Positions 16,936 through 29,279 are shown, counted from the stretch's first letter. The stretch: DNA of 64,000 nucleotides from Rhodococcus maanshanensis NBRC 100610 (GCF_001894865.1 NZ_BCXA01000007.1:1-64000), one strand, 5' to 3'. Numbers and translations: made by a program. Notes: generated by a model not told the origin, from the letters alone.

Positions 16936-16958
16936 CGGGGTCGACGGCGCCCGGCTCC

Positions 16959-17909
16959 CTACTCGGGCAGCCGGGCGCGCAGGGCCCGCACGAACCAGTC
17001 GAGCGCGGCCGCCGAACTGTCGGGCACGGCCCATCCGTTGACCACGGCGAGCAGCCGCAGGTAGCGCTCCCGGCGCGGGTCGTTCGCGGCCTCGAGCCGC
17101 GACAGCAGCCGCCGCTGGAGCCCGACATCGTCGGAGCCACCGCGCAGTCGGGCGTACTGCGCCGTCACCTCCTCGACCACCGGAGTCGCCTCGGGCGCGG
17201 ACGGGTCGACGCCCGCGGCCACCATCGGCGCCGCGTGGTCCCGGACGACCGCGACGATCTCACGGCGCACGCCGACCGCGCCGCCGTGCGCACGTGCTGC
17301 CCTCTGGTCTGCCGCGTGGTCCTGCGCGATCTCCCTCATGACGACGCGAAAGTCCGGATCCCAAGACAGTTCGGCGAGTTCCACCCACGCCTCGATCTGT
17401 TCCGCCTCGGGGTTCTCGGGCAGTTCCGGGGTCATCGAGCGCATGATCCCCTGGAACCCGGGTTCGCCATCGAGTCCGCCGAAGGCGTTGTCGAGGAAAT
17501 CGACTATCAGGCTTCGCCGTTCGGACTCGGACAGCTTGGCCAGCTTGTGCACGAGTCTCATCTCCTCCGGGCCGGATCCACGCTTGGCCACCACCGACAA
17601 CACCGTCCGCCGCAGACTCAGCGTCCGGATCTGCGCCGCCAGCGCCTCGGCGTGCGCAGCCGCGACCTCGGGCAGGGACGTCTGGCGGTCCACGACCCCC
17701 TTGATCGTGACCAGGTCCAATCCCAGCTCGCGCAGCGTCCGCACGAGATCCAGCCGCGCGATCGCGTCGACGTCGTAGAGCCGGTAGCCGGCGGGGCTGC
17801 GGCCGGTCGGCGGCACGATCCCCCGATCCGCGTAGAACCGAATGGCCTTGACCGTCAGTCCGGTTCGCCGGGCCAGATCACCGATCGAGTAGAGCGCGTC
17901 GTCGTCCAT
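16959..17909 (-). CDS. MerR-family regulator with long C-terminal domain
   Basis: 316 residues. N-terminal MerR DNA-binding domain (YSIGDLARRTGLTVKAIRFYADRG ... YRLYD, 7-50) and dimerisation helix to about 120. The remaining 190 residues are helical, without cysteine clusters, so it is not a metal or SoxR-type sensor; probably an organic-ligand sensor. Convergent with matB. A perfect palindrome 28 nt upstream of its start is the likely autoregulatory site. Target beyond itself not evident. Confidence 0.85.
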   Translation of the reverse strand: MDDDALYSIGDLARRTGLTVKAIRFYADRGIVPPTGRSPAGYRLYDVDAIARLDLVRTLRELGLDLVTIKGVVDRQTSLPEVAAAHAEALAAQIRTLSLRRTVLSVVAKRGSGPEEMRLVHKLAKLSESERRSLIVDFLDNAFGGLDGEPGFQGIMRSMTPELPENPEAEQIEAWVELAELSWDPDFRVVMREIAQDHAADQRAARAHGGAVGVRREIVAVVRDHAAPMVAAGVDPSAPEATPVVEEVTAQYARLRGGSDDVGLQRRLLSRLEAANDPRRERYLRLLAVVNGWAVPDSSAAALDWFVRALRARLPE

Positions 17910-17936
17910 GTCCCCACTCTCGCGTCTCCCCCTGCG

Positions 17937-17952
17937 GGAGACTCAAGTCTCC
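17937..17952. promoter_or_regulatory. Palindromic operator of the MerR-type gene
   Basis: GGAGACT-CA-AGTCTCC, perfect 7-bp arms, in the short gap upstream of the minus-strand merR-type gene. A CTTGAGT core resembles MerR-family -35-spanning operators. Confidence 0.6.
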
Positions 17953-18066
17953 TCGACCGCGTGGCATTCACCCCGCGGCTGTGGCTCCGACCTGCGAAAT
18001 CTCGCTCCGAACCTGCCACGTGGATGCTAGCCTGGACAAACGCGGCGACCGGAGAGGCGCTTGTCG

Positions 18067-19326
18067 ATGAATGGACACATTCGGAGATCGGCCACGGTGG
18101 CGCTGGCGCTCGCCGCCGCAGCGTTCGTGATCGCACCGCCGCAGGCGCACGGCTTCGCCGAAGACATCTGTTACAGCCAGGGCGGCGCCCCGCCGGACAA
18201 CTGTGCGCCCCTGCCGCCCCCGTGTCCGGTGGACGACCCGAACGGTCCGCTCTGCGGCCTCGAGGCGTTCGTGCGCTACGGGTACACGCTGCGTCAGCCG
18301 CTCGGCGGACGCAGCCTCGTGCATGCCGATTCTTCGTACATCATCGCCCGCACCGTCGGCTTCTCGGAGCGAGATGCGTACTGGATCGCGGCGTACGACG
18401 AGGCGACCGACCTTGGCACCTTCGCGCCACGCGACGTGAACGGTCAACCCGTCGCCGACGCCGCCACGTTGACCACCAAGGACATCGGCGGGCTCGTGCG
18501 TACGCATTTCGCCACCGGCGGGTTCCTCTTCCACTTCCTCCCGACGATGCCTGGGCCGCTCGCTCCCGGGCCCAGCGGGCTGCGGCCCGATGTCGACGAT
18601 CCCGCACACGAGGTGATGCTCACCCACGTGCGGCGGTGGGCCATGGCCGGGCCGGGCAGCAGCGCCCCGCTGTGCACGGGAGGGTTCACGAACCGCTCGT
18701 CGAACGGCGACTATGCCACTGGCGCAGCGTGTTACGACGACCCGCAGCCTGCGCAGATCAACGGCGTGTACAGCGTGGAGACCCCGGTCGCGATCCCGTT
18801 CACCAACACCACAGGAGAGCAGGTCATCTCCGGCGACGTTCGATCGTCGCAATTCGACTCCTGGATCGGCGACGAATCCTGGAATGCGCGGATCGGCATC
18901 TACCTCCATGCCCTCGGTGATCGCATCTCGCACCATGTCTGCACCGATGCCGGGACGATCACCCCGCCCGCGCCGGATCGGCAGGAGTTCCGCATCGACC
19001 TGAACAAACCCACCTGTGACCAGGGCCCGCACGCGGTCCGCCACGAGTACGAGACCGGGGTGGATTTCGCCGGGCTCGATCCGGAGGATCAGACCACGGA
19101 AGCGGCGCTGTCGATGGTCTACGACGAACTCGTCGAGTTCGCGCGGGCCCGCGGAACCCTCGACGCCAGGGCCACAACGCCCACGACCAAGAGCGCACTC
19201 CTCGGCGACGGACTGCTGCCGGCCCTGGAGGTCAGGAATCCGGTCGAGCGGATGGCCGCCGTCACCGACGTCGGTTGCCGGTTCGGTGTTCCTGCGTTCC
19301 CCGGAAGTCCCGCCTGTCGGGGCTGA
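18067..19326 (+). CDS. Secreted Cys-rich protein of unknown function
   Basis: 419 residues from ATG 18067 (GGAGAGG 9 nt upstream; TTG 18061 is an alternative two codons earlier). A signal peptide is evident (RRSATVALALAAAAFVIAPPQAHG, cleavage after about 30). The mature part opens with a Cys/Pro-rich stretch (DICYSQ, CAPLPPPCPV, PLCGLE). Near residue 285, IGIYLHALGDRISHHVC resembles the His/Asp-rich helix of zinc-dependent phospholipase-C/S1-P1-like and DUF6765 proteins, but the full zinc-ligand set cannot be traced by eye. No membrane anchor. Role unknown; a secreted metal-dependent hydrolase is possible. Confidence 0.7.
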   Translation: MNGHIRRSATVALALAAAAFVIAPPQAHGFAEDICYSQGGAPPDNCAPLPPPCPVDDPNGPLCGLEAFVRYGYTLRQPLGGRSLVHADSSYIIARTVGFSERDAYWIAAYDEATDLGTFAPRDVNGQPVADAATLTTKDIGGLVRTHFATGGFLFHFLPTMPGPLAPGPSGLRPDVDDPAHEVMLTHVRRWAMAGPGSSAPLCTGGFTNRSSNGDYATGAACYDDPQPAQINGVYSVETPVAIPFTNTTGEQVISGDVRSSQFDSWIGDESWNARIGIYLHALGDRISHHVCTDAGTITPPAPDRQEFRIDLNKPTCDQGPHAVRHEYETGVDFAGLDPEDQTTEAALSMVYDELVEFARARGTLDARATTPTTKSALLGDGLLPALEVRNPVERMAAVTDVGCRFGVPAFPGSPACRG

Positions 19327-19332
19327 TTGCGG

Positions 19333-19887
19333 CTAGCGCGTTCGGTAGTGCAGGAACACCGTGCCGCCGCGGAACCGGTGTTCGTCGACCAACTCCAGGT
19401 CCAGGCGAACATCCTGCGGCAGCACCGGGGTACCGCCGCCCACCACGGACGGGACCAGGTACAGCTGCACGTCGTCGACGAGTCCCGCCCGGATCGCACA
19501 GGCCGCGAGGCCGGGGCCACCGACCGAAAGGTCGCGCGGCGAGGACGCCTTCAACGCGCGGATCGCCGCGGGATCGAACTCCCGCTCGAGCCGGGTGCGG
19601 GAGGTCGACACCGCCTGCAGGGTGGTCGAATACACGATCTTGTCGGCGGACCGCCACAGCTCGGCGAAGTCGTCCGCTGTGCCAGGGGCCGTGTTGCCGA
19701 CCGCCGACTCCCAGACGGCCATCACCTCGTACATGCGGCGCCCGAAGAGGTAGGTGCCGATCGGGCGCTCACGGTCGTTGACGAAGCCGTGCACCTCCTC
19801 GTCCGGCGCGGCCCAGTCGAAATTGCCGTCGCGGTCCGCGACGTAACCGTCGAGCGAACAGATCGACGAGTAGATCAACGCGCCCAT
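19333..19887 (-). CDS. Dihydrofolate reductase-fold protein (RibD C-terminal family)
   Basis: 184 residues. Opens MGALIYSSICSLDGYVADRDGNFDWAAPDEE, typical of the stand-alone RibD_C/YyaP group, with YLFGRRMYEVM, the NADPH-binding SVGGPGLAACAIRAGLVDDVQL and a C-terminal strand. Such proteins are NADPH-dependent reductases of unknown substrate, distinct from true FolA. Convergent with the secreted-protein gene and 21 nt downstream of ligA on the same strand. Confidence 0.87.
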   Translation of the reverse strand: MGALIYSSICSLDGYVADRDGNFDWAAPDEEVHGFVNDRERPIGTYLFGRRMYEVMAVWESAVGNTAPGTADDFAELWRSADKIVYSTTLQAVSTSRTRLEREFDPAAIRALKASSPRDLSVGGPGLAACAIRAGLVDDVQLYLVPSVVGGGTPVLPQDVRLDLELVDEHRFRGGTVFLHYRTR

Positions 19888-19908
19888 GTCGTCCTCCCGC
19901 TGTGCCGG

Positions 19909-22047
<2,139 letters not shown>

Positions 22048-22101
22048 TTATCGCAGGAGGCAGACAACACCGCCGCTCGAGCGAGCCGCCGCTGGTCCGA
22101 T

Positions 22102-23124
22102 TCAGTCGAACTCGGCGCCGTCCGCGAATGCCCTCGTCAGCTCGGCGGCTCGACGCAACGCCACCCGCGCCCACTCCGGGCTCGCGCCCGCGAGACCGCA
22201 TCGAGGCGTCACCGTCACCTGCGTGGCGAGGACCGATCGCGGGAACCCCAGCCGGTCGACGAGTGTCACCGCGGGCTGGGCGAGTTCGCGCCAGCCGGGC
22301 GCGGGCTCGGGGCCGAGGGTCGGCACCAGCCCCAGTGCCAGCGCGATGCCGTCCTCGAGCAGTTCGCCGACCCCGTCGAGGTCCGCGACCGTCAGTTCGC
22401 TCATGTCGAGTCCGATCATCGCGGCCCCGCTGCGACGCAGCAGCGCAAGCGGCAGACCGGCGGCGCAGGAGTGCACGAGCACCGGCGACTCCAGCCGGTC
22501 GATCACCGACGAGAGGAAGGCGAGCGCCTCCGGTTCCGGCATCGCGCGAGGGGTCTGCAGGATCGACACGCCTGCCAGCGAACCGGCCAGCACCGCAGGC
22601 AGTCCTGGCTCGTCGAGCTGGACCACGACCGGAGAGCCGAGCCTGCGGGCCACCTCCGCGACGTGCACGCTCAGCCCCTCGGCCAGCGATTCGGCGAGGT
22701 CACGCAGCGCGCCCGCGTCGGTGAGCACGCGGTGCCCGCCGGACAACTCGACCTGCGCGGCCAGCGTCAGCGGCCCGACGGACTGGACCTTCACCGGCTG
22801 ATCGGTGCCCCTGCGCCCGGCGACCTCCCAGGCCTCCTCGAGCGCGTCCAGGTCGCGCCGGAGCAGGTCGCGGGCGCGACGGGTCACCGCACCGGGACGC
22901 TGCGCGAGCCGGTAGGCGGTGGTTGAGGTGTCCAGCGGCAGGTCGACCAGCAGCGCGGCCGCGCGGCCGATCATGTCGGCGCCGACCCCGCGGTCGGGCA
23001 GTTCCACCAGGTGCGGCAGCGCGGGCAGCTCGCCGACCACGATGGCGGCGGCCTCCCGCGGATCGGTGCCGGGCCAGGAACCGACGCCGGTCGCGACGCC
23101 GACCGGGATGGACGGTCCCGTCAC
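22102..23124 (-). CDS. Cobalamin-independent methionine synthase-like protein (Rv3015c-like)
   Basis: 340 residues. Resembles the C-terminal catalytic barrel of Met[14 protein letters not shown] at the start, [32 protein letters not shown] and [14 protein letters not shown]. The His, Glu and Cys positions that bind zinc in MetE are at least partly present (HSC, TPRCGL), but the N-terminal half of MetE is missing and the true methyl donor/acceptor is unknown. Its ATG overlaps the mnmA stop (4 nt), so it is co-translated with mnmA. Confidence 0.85.
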   Translation of the reverse strand: MTGPSIPVGVATGVGSWPGTDPREAAAIVVGELPALPHLVELPDRGVGADMIGRAAALLVDLPLDTSTTAYRLAQRPGAVTRRARDLLRRDLDALEEAWEVAGRRGTDQPVKVQSVGPLTLAAQVELSGGHRVLTDAGALRDLAESLAEGLSVHVAEVARRLGSPVVVQLDEPGLPAVLAGSLAGVSILQTPRAMPEPEALAFLSSVIDRLESPVLVHSCAAGLPLALLRRSGAAMIGLDMSELTVADLDGVGELLEDGIALALGLVPTLGPEPAPGWRELAQPAVTLVDRLGFPRSVLATQVTVTPRCGLAGASPEWARVALRRAAELTRAFADGAEFD

Positions 23125-24209
23125 CGACGGTCCGTGCCGGTGCCGACGATGGTGCCGCTGCCGAGGACCTCGTCGCCCGCGGGGTCGGGCCGGTACAGCA
23201 CGACGGCCTGCCCCCTCGCGACGCCGGTCAGCGGCTCACGCAGCTGCACGTCCAGTCCGCCGTCGACCGGCACGACCACGGCCTCGGCCAGTCCGCCGTG
23301 CGCCCGGACCTGCACCACGCACTCGACCGGCCCCTGCGGCGCAACGCCGGAGGTCCAGATCGCGCGCTCGGCCGCGATCGACCAGACCTGCAGGCGCTCG
23401 GCCGAGCCGACGGTGACGGTGCCGGTCTCGGGCTCGATGGCGGTGACATAGCGCGGCTTGCCGTCGGCCGCCGGGCCCTGCACTCCCAGTCCCTTGCGCT
23501 GGCCGATGGTGAACCCGTGCACGCCCTCGTGATCGGCGAGCACCTCACCGGAGTCCGCGTCGACGACCTTGCCGGGCCGGATCCCGATCTTGGCGCCGAG
23601 GAAGGCCCTGGTGTCCCCGGACGGGATGAAGCAGATGTCGTGGCTGTCCGGCTTGTCCGCGACCGCGAGCCCACGCTCGGCGGCCTCGGCGCGGATCTGC
23701 GGCTTCGGGGTGTCGCCGACCGGGAACATCGCCCGGGACAGCTGCTCGGCGGTGAGCACACCGAGGACGTACGACTGGTCCTTGTCGGCGTCGACCGCGC
23801 GGCGCAGCACGCCGTCCTCCAGGCGCGCGTAGTGACCGGTCGCGACCGCGTCGAAACCGAGCGCGATCGCGCGGTCCGCGAGGGCGGAGAACTTGATCTT
23901 CTCGTTGCAGCGCAGGCAGGGGTTCGGCGTCTCCCCCGCGGCGTAGGACTCGATGAAGTCCTCGATCACGTCTTCCTTGAAGCGGTCCGCGAAATCCCAG
24001 ACGTAGAAAGGGATCCCGAGGATGTCGGCGGCACGGCGTGCGTCCCCGGCGTCCTCCTTGGAGCAGCAACCGCGCGATCCGGTGCGCAGGGTCCCCGGCG
24101 CCGTGGACAGTGCCAGGTGCACGCCGACCACCTCGTGTCCTGCGGCGACCGCACGCGCCGCCGCCACCGCGGAGTCCACTCCGCCGCTCATCGCCGCAAG
24201 TACCCGCAT
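23121..24209 (-). CDS. mnmA: tRNA 2-thiouridine(34) synthase
   Basis: 362 residues from ATG 24209, where the SGGVDS pyrophosphatase loop starts at residue 8; longer frames upstream lie inside the desulfurase gene. Catalytic cysteines are Cys98 (NPCLRC) and Cys193 (DICFIP). It adenylates and thiolates U34 of Lys, Glu and Gln tRNAs, taking sulfur relayed from a cysteine desulfurase. The gene just before it, overlapping by one base (TGATG), is such a desulfurase, giving a coherent sulfur-transfer pair. Confidence 0.96.
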   Translation of the reverse strand: MRVLAAMSGGVDSAVAAARAVAAGHEVVGVHLALSTAPGTLRTGSRGCCSKEDAGDARRAADILGIPFYVWDFADRFKEDVIEDFIESYAAGETPNPCLRCNEKIKFSALADRAIALGFDAVATGHYARLEDGVLRRAVDADKDQSYVLGVLTAEQLSRAMFPVGDTPKPQIRAEAAERGLAVADKPDSHDICFIPSGDTRAFLGAKIGIRPGKVVDADSGEVLADHEGVHGFTIGQRKGLGVQGPAADGKPRYVTAIEPETGTVTVGSAERLQVWSIAAERAIWTSGVAPQGPVECVVQVRAHGGLAEAVVVPVDGGLDVQLREPLTGVARGQAVVLYRPDPAGDEVLGSGTIVGTGTDRR

Positions 24210-25468
24210 CAGCGTGCCCCTCCCCTGGCCCCTGCGCCTGCCAGACCGGCCATCCTGGCCCGCTCGACCACCTGCGGCAGTGCCGCGATCAATGCATCCA
24301 CGTCGGCGTCGGTCGAGGTGTGTCCCAACGAGAACCGCAGCGACCCGCGCGCCACGGTCGGGTCGACGCCCATCGCGATCAGCACGTGGCTGGCGCTGGC
24401 GACCCCGGCCGTGCACGCCGATCCAGTCGAGCACTCGATCCCCGCCGCGTCGAGCAGCATCAGCAGCGAATCGCCCTCGCAGCCGGGAAAGGTGAAGTGC
24501 GCGTTGCCGGGCAGGCGCTGATCGCCGACCGGACCGTTCAGCACCGCATTCGGCACGACCGCGCGCACCCCGGCGATCAGCCGCTCACGCAGCCGGATCA
24601 GCTCGGAGGAGCGAGAATCCATGTCCGACACCGTCTTCCGCAGTGCGGTTGCCATCGACACCACCGCCGCGGTGTCCAGGGTGCCCGCCCGCAGGTCACG
24701 CTCGTGGCCGCCGCCGTGCAGCAGCGGCGCGCACGGCACCTGGCGGCCGAGCAACAGCGCTCCTGTGCCCTGCGGCCCGCCGAACTTGTGCGCCGCGATG
24801 CTGAGCGCGGAAAGCCCACTGGCCCCGAAGTCCACCGGCAGCTGTGCAACGGCCTGCACCGCGTCGCTGTGGATCGGGACGTCGAATTCGGCCGCGACGG
24901 CGGCGAGTTCGGCGATCGCCATGATCGAACCGACCTCGTTGTTCGCCCACATGACGGTGACGAGGGCGACCTCGTCGGCGCTCGCCGCCAGCTCGACGCG
25001 CAACGCATCGGGGTCGATGCGGCCCAGCCGGTCCACCGGCAGCCAGGTGACCTCGGCGCGCTCGTGCTCCACCAGCCACTCGACCGCGTCGAGCACGGCA
25101 TGGTGCTCGACGGCACCTGCGATGATCCGGCGGCGGCGCGGGTCGGCGTCACGACGGGCCCAGTAGATGCCCTTGACGGCCAGGTTGTCGCTCTCGGTTC
25201 CCCCGGAGGTGAAGATGACCTCCGACGGCCGCGCGCCGAGATCGGCCGCGATGGACTCCCGCGCCTCCTCCACCCGGCGGCGGGCCGCGCGGCCCGAGCC
25301 GTGCAGCGAGGACGCGTTGCCCACCGTGGCGAGCACCGCGGTCATCGACTCGACGGCCTCCGGCAGCATCGGTGTCGTCGCGGCGTGATCGAGGTAGACC
25401 TGGGATGGCGCGCTGGACCGCAGGGTGACGTCACTGCGGTCGGAGGAGCTCGGGTGGGGCGATGTCAT
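24209..25468 (-). CDS. iscS: Cysteine desulfurase (IscS/NifS family)
   Basis: 419 residues. Fold-type I PLP enzyme: [10 protein letters not shown] near the N-terminus, [16 protein letters not shown], the PLP lysine Lys228 in [10 protein letters not shown], and the sulfur-accepting Cys352 in STGSACTAG on a long loop (class I, IscS-like). It converts cysteine to alanine with transfer of persulfide sulfur to MnmA and probably Fe-S assembly. The N-terminal 20-residue Ser-rich extension is poorly conserved; a downstream start is possible. Confidence 0.95.
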   Translation of the reverse strand: MTSPHPSSSDRSDVTLRSSAPSQVYLDHAATTPMLPEAVESMTAVLATVGNASSLHGSGRAARRRVEEARESIAADLGARPSEVIFTSGGTESDNLAVKGIYWARRDADPRRRRIIAGAVEHHAVLDAVEWLVEHERAEVTWLPVDRLGRIDPDALRVELAASADEVALVTVMWANNEVGSIMAIAELAAVAAEFDVPIHSDAVQAVAQLPVDFGASGLSALSIAAHKFGGPQGTGALLLGRQVPCAPLLHGGGHERDLRAGTLDTAAVVSMATALRKTVSDMDSRSSELIRLRERLIAGVRAVVPNAVLNGPVGDQRLPGNAHFTFPGCEGDSLLMLLDAAGIECSTGSACTAGVASASHVLIAMGVDPTVARGSLRFSLGHTSTDADVDALIAALPQVVERARMAGLAGAGARGGAR

Positions 25469-25532
25469 GACCTGACCAGGATAGCCCGTCGCCCTGAGGG
25501 CACTGCGACCGCGACTGTGCTGGTAGGCCCGC

Positions 25533-26396
25533 TCACGCCGCCGCGGTCTGACGGTCCTCCATGCTGTCGAGGATGTCCTGCACGGTCAGGTCCGCGCCGA
25601 CGATCGCGCGCGCCGCTCGCTCGCAGCGCCGCGCCAACTCCCTGCGGTCGGCGCCCGGCTCCTCCAGCGGCGCGAGCAGCACCTCCACGTCGAGCCTGCG
25701 CAGGCCGACCGTCCTGCGCAGCGACGCGGCCAGCGTCTGGTCCCCGACGAAGCAGGCCGTGGTGTCCAGCCGCCCGTCGGGGGTGCAGTACCTGATCCCC
25801 ACCGGCTGCACCAGCGCGCCTGCCTCGACCGCGGACTGGAACAGGGCGGGGCGGAAGCTGCCGTAGGCACGACCGCACCAGGTGGTGCCCTCCGGGAAGG
25901 CCACCACGCGGCCGCCTGCCCGCAGCCGCTCCGCGGCCTCGTCTACCGCGCCGGGCAGCTCGGACAGCCGCGCCCGGTCGATCGGGATGATCCGCATCCG
26001 ACGCGCCAACGTCCCGAGCAGCGGCCATTCCAGCAGGTCCGCCCTTGCCACGAAGTCTGCGGGCCCGAGCGCGCCGAGCACGAGCACGTCTGCCCAGGAG
26101 ACGTGCCCCGCCACCACCAGCACTCCCCGTTCCCCCGGTTCGAGGTCGAGGCCGCGCTCGTCGCGCACTCGCAGCCGCACCCCCAGCCCGCGCAACGCCG
26201 CCCGCGAGTAGCCGCGCTGCAGCGAGCGGCGCCAGGATCCGGGCAGGGCCCCACCCGCCAGCAGGACGGGCAACGAGAGCACCATCGCCGCGAGCATCGC
26301 GCACCGTGCGGCCACCCGGGCCAGACCCGCCCGCTCCGGCGCGCTGGGCAGGCAGCCGTCGCCGCAGGGGCTCGAGGGCATCCAGTCGTGCGTCAT
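25533..26396 (-). CDS. 1-acyl-sn-glycerol-3-phosphate acyltransferase-like (PlsC family)
   Basis: 287 residues. A membrane segment ([21 protein letters not shown], 31-51) precedes the acyltransferase domain, with HVSWAD as the HX4D catalytic motif and FPEGTT as the acceptor-binding motif. Matches the Rv3026c position. Overlaps the upstream GNAT-like gene by 4 nt (ATGA). Together they resemble an OlsA/OlsB pair, which in other bacteria makes ornithine lipids; that role is inference here. Confidence 0.87.
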   Translation of the reverse strand: MTHDWMPSSPCGDGCLPSAPERAGLARVAARCAMLAAMVLSLPVLLAGGALPGSWRRSLQRGYSRAALRGLGVRLRVRDERGLDLEPGERGVLVVAGHVSWADVLVLGALGPADFVARADLLEWPLLGTLARRMRIIPIDRARLSELPGAVDEAAERLRAGGRVVAFPEGTTWCGRAYGSFRPALFQSAVEAGALVQPVGIRYCTPDGRLDTTACFVGDQTLAASLRRTVGLRRLDVEVLLAPLEEPGADRRELARRCERAARAIVGADLTVQDILDSMEDRQTAAA

Positions 26397-27208
26397 CGGA
26401 CGATCATCGGGACCGCGGCGGCGGCCGAGCGCAGCCGGCCGAGGTAGCGCTCGTCGGCCTCGGCCATGCCGAGCAGGGCCACGAAGTCGGCGACGCCGAA
26501 GTCGGGGTCGTGGGCGGGCTCCCCGCAGATCGAGGCGCCGAGGCGCAGGTACCCGCGCAGCAGCGGGGGCAGCACCGGGCGGGCGGGCGCCGCGATCTCG
26601 TCGAGGTCGGGCACCGGCCGCAGCGGGCGCACGCGGAGGTCAGGGGCGGTGGCGTGCGCGGCGAGCAGTCGGTCGCGGACCCCGCGCACGTTCGCGCCGG
26701 GCAGATCGCTCGGCCGGGCCTGCATCGGCACCGACACGCAGCCCATGGCCCAGCGGTAGCCGGTGAGCTCCAGGTAGTTGAGGATGCCAGCCCACATCAG
26801 GCCGAGCACCGAACCGGAGCGGTGGTCGGGGTGCACGCAGGCCCGGCCCATCTCGACGAGCTGCGGGCGCAGCGGGTCGAGCGCGGCGAGGTCGAACTCG
26901 GTGGCGGTATAGAGCCCGCCGGCGGCGATGGCGGCGTCCGGGGTCAGCATCCGGTAGCAGCCGACGACCTCGTCGGCCAGCTCGTCGCGCACCAGCAGGT
27001 GATCGCAATACTCGTCGAAGTGGTCGGCGTCGAGACCGTCGGAGATGCCGCGGACCGCGCCTTCGAAGCCCGGTTCGGAGGCGAACACCTGGTATCGCAG
27101 CCGCTGCGCTGCCACCCGGTGCTCGCGGTCCGAGGACAGCAGCAGGGTGTATCTGGGGACGGTGGTGACGCTCGGGCAATCGTTGATGAGGACCGGCGTT
27201 GTCGTCAT
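26393..27208 (-). CDS. OlsB-like N-acyltransferase (GNAT fold, Rv3027c-like)
   Basis: 271 residues if started at ATG 27208 (MTTTPVLIND); no strong ribosome site, and an upstream frame start adds ten residues. RVAAQRLRYQVFASEPGF and DEYCDHLLVRD are typical of the hemolysin/OlsB acyltransferase group; VEMGRACVHPDHRSGSVLGLMWAG is the CoA/ACP-binding core. OlsB N-acylates ornithine with 3-hydroxyacyl-ACP. Coupled to the PlsC-like gene by a 4-nt overlap. Lipid product untested. Confidence 0.82.
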   Translation of the reverse strand: MTTTPVLINDCPSVTTVPRYTLLLSSDREHRVAAQRLRYQVFASEPGFEGAVRGISDGLDADHFDEYCDHLLVRDELADEVVGCYRMLTPDAAIAAGGLYTATEFDLAALDPLRPQLVEMGRACVHPDHRSGSVLGLMWAGILNYLELTGYRWAMGCVSVPMQARPSDLPGANVRGVRDRLLAAHATAPDLRVRPLRPVPDLDEIAAPARPVLPPLLRGYLRLGASICGEPAHDPDFGVADFVALLGMAEADERYLGRLRSAAAAVPMIVR

Positions 27209-27284
27209 GCCCGAAGAGTCACCGAGCCGGGCGGCCACCCGGCATCAGGTCGGTGTCGTGTCGATGCAACTTCGGTGAACACGA

Positions 27285-27321
27285 CGGCGGCCCCGCTCCC
27301 AACCAGGGAACGGGGCCGCCG
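27285..27321 (-). terminator. Terminator of the etfBA operon
   Basis: CGGCGGCCCCG...CGGGGCCGCCG with inner pairing CTCCC/GGGAA around AACCA, 16 nt after the etfA stop. Confidence 0.75.
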
Positions 27322-27336
27322 AAAGGTGACGCGGGA

Positions 27337-28293
27337 TCAGCCCTTGTGAGCCTTGACCGCCTCGGTGAGCTGCGGTGCGACGTTGAACAGGTCGCCGACG
27401 ACGCCGTAGTCCGCGATCTCGAAGATCGGGGCCTCTTCGTCCTTGTTGACGGCGACGATGGTCTTCGACGTCTGCATGCCTGCGCGGTGCTGGATGGCGC
27501 CGGAGATTCCGAGCGCGATGTACAGCTGCGGGGAGACCGTCTTACCGGTCTGACCGACCTGGAACTGGCCCGGGTAGTAGCCCGAGTCCACGGCGGCGCG
27601 CGAGGCACCGACCGCGGCACCGAGCGAGTCGGCGAGCTCCTCGACCACGCTGAACTTGTCGGCGCTGCCGACGCCACGGCCACCGGAGACCACGACGGAG
27701 GCCTCGGTGAGCTCGGGGCGGTCGCCACCGACGATCGGCTGACGCGAGGTCACCTTGACGGCGCTCTCGTCCTGAGCCGGCACCTCGACGGTGACCTGCT
27801 CGGCGGCACCGGCCTGCGGCTGGGCCTCGACGGCACCCGGACGAACCGAGATGACCGGGACCTCGCCGTTGGCCTTGGCCTCGACCGTGAACGCGCCACC
27901 GAAGATCGAGTGCACGGCGCTGCCGTCGGCCTTGACCTCGATGACGTCGCTGAGCAGGCCGGAACCGATCCGCGCTGCCAGACGTCCGGAGACCTCTTTG
28001 CCCTCGGTGGTGGCGGCGGTGATCACGGCGGCCGGACCGGCGGACTCGACCAGGGCGGCGAGGACGTCGACCTTCGGGGTGATCAGGTAGCCGTCGATGT
28101 CATCGGACTCGGCGACGTAGATCTTCGCGGCGCCCGCGGCGGCCAGCGCCTCGGCGAGCTTGGCCGCGGTTCCGGCCGGGCCCGCGACGACCGCGGCCGG
28201 CTCGCCGAGCGCGCGCGCTGCGGTGATGAGCTCGGTGCTGACCTTCTTGAGCGCACCCTCGGCGTGCTCGACGAGCACAAGTACTTCTGCCAT
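27337..28293 (-). CDS. etfA: Electron transfer flavoprotein alpha subunit
   Basis: 318 residues. N-terminal ETF domain, then the C-terminal FAD-binding domain with [40 protein letters not shown] and [10 protein letters not shown]. With EtfB it accepts electrons from acyl-CoA and related dehydrogenases and passes them to ETF:quinone oxidoreductase. 44 nt after etfB, with a good ribosome site (TAGGAGAAG) before its ATG. Housekeeping type, not the nitrogen-fixation FixB type. Confidence 0.96.
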   Translation of the reverse strand: MAEVLVLVEHAEGALKKVSTELITAARALGEPAAVVAGPAGTAAKLAEALAAAGAAKIYVAESDDIDGYLITPKVDVLAALVESAGPAAVITAATTEGKEVSGRLAARIGSGLLSDVIEVKADGSAVHSIFGGAFTVEAKANGEVPVISVRPGAVEAQPQAGAAEQVTVEVPAQDESAVKVTSRQPIVGGDRPELTEASVVVSGGRGVGSADKFSVVEELADSLGAAVGASRAAVDSGYYPGQFQVGQTGKTVSPQLYIALGISGAIQHRAGMQTSKTIVAVNKDEEAPIFEIADYGVVGDLFNVAPQLTEAVKAHKG

Positions 28294-28337
28294 TGCTGTC
28301 TTCTCCTACGTGTGGGTCTGCTGGTTGAGGGGCGCGA

Positions 28338-29138
28338 TCAGATGATCTTCTGGCCGACGAGGTAAGCGGCGATCTTGCTGCCGCCATCGCCCTCGTCGGT
28401 GACGCGCTCGCCAGCGGTACGCGGGGGCTTGGGGGTGGACGCGGTGACGGTGGTGCCCGCGTTCGCGACGCCAACGGTCTCCGGGTCGACGCCGAGGTCG
28501 GCGAGGGTGAGGACCGAGACTTCCTTCTTCTTCGCGGCCATGATGCCCTTGAAGGACGGGAAGCGCGGCTCGTTGATCTTCTCGGTGACCGAGACGATGG
28601 CGGGCAGGGTGGCCTCGAGGCCGAAGATGCCCTCGTCGGTCTCGCGCTCGCCGGTGACCTTGCCTTCGGCGACGGTGAGCTTGCGCAGCTGGGTGAGCTG
28701 CGGGATGCCGAGGTACTCCGCGATGATGGCCGGAACGGCGCCGACGCGGCCGTCGGTGGCCTCGTTACCGGCGATGATCAGGTCGGCCGGCTCCTCGTTC
28801 TCGAAGCCGATCTGTCCGAGCGCGGCGGCCAGCGTCCAGCCGGTCTGGATGGCGTCGGAGCCGTGCAGGGCCGGGTCGTTGATGTGAACGGCCTTGTCGG
28901 CACCCATGGACAGCGCCTTGCGGATGGCATCGGTGGCGCGGTCCGGGCCGGCGGACAGCACGGTCACCTCGCCCCCCTGTGCCTCCTTGATGAGCAGGGC
29001 CTCCTCGACCGCGCGCTCGTTGATCTCGTCGAGCACGGCGTCCGCGGCCTCGCGGTCCAGCGTGAAGTCACCATCGGTGAGCTTGCGCTCGGACCAGGTG
29101 TCAGGAACCTGCTTGATCAAAACGACGATGTTCGTCAT
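28338..29138 (-). CDS. etfB: Electron transfer flavoprotein beta subunit
   Basis: 266 residues from ATG 29138 (MTNIVVLIKQVPDTW); upstream in-frame codons are in the promoter region. The AMP-binding features AGNEATDGRVGAVPAIIAEYLG and the PRFPSFKGIMAAKKKEV recognition-loop region are intact. AGGAGG lies 13 nt before the ATG, a rather long spacing. First gene of etfBA; divergent from the methyltransferase gene with a 20-bp palindrome in the shared gap. Confidence 0.95.
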   Translation of the reverse strand: MTNIVVLIKQVPDTWSERKLTDGDFTLDREAADAVLDEINERAVEEALLIKEAQGGEVTVLSAGPDRATDAIRKALSMGADKAVHINDPALHGSDAIQTGWTLAAALGQIGFENEEPADLIIAGNEATDGRVGAVPAIIAEYLGIPQLTQLRKLTVAEGKVTGERETDEGIFGLEATLPAIVSVTEKINEPRFPSFKGIMAAKKKEVSVLTLADLGVDPETVGVANAGTTVTASTPKPPRTAGERVTDEGDGGSKIAAYLVGQKII

Positions 29139-29259
29139 GGGTCTTCGTCGACCTCCTGTGTATTTCTGCCTGATGATCGAGAGCAGCTCCACGTCGAGGA
29201 GGAGCGCTCGCGTAACCGTCTCGTTCGCACGTCGGGTGTGCGTCAGATTACCCCATGTT

Positions 29260-29279
29260 AAGTTACCCGTTAGTAACTT
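29260..29279. promoter_or_regulatory. Palindrome in the etfB/methyltransferase divergent gap
   Basis: AAGTTAC-CCGTTA-GTAACTT, perfect 7-bp arms with a 6-nt centre, in an AT-richer patch between the two divergent operons. It has the look of a TetR-type operator; no cognate regulator is adjacent. Confidence 0.6.

Noticed and set aside
15717-18920. 1067-codon plus-strand frame over matB and the MerR gene
   Set aside because: Codon bias shadow of matB and neighbours; product is Arg-rich and matches no family.
22923-24521. 532-codon plus-strand frame opposite the mnmA region
   Set aside because: Shadow of mnmA and the methionine-synthase-like gene; no start signal.
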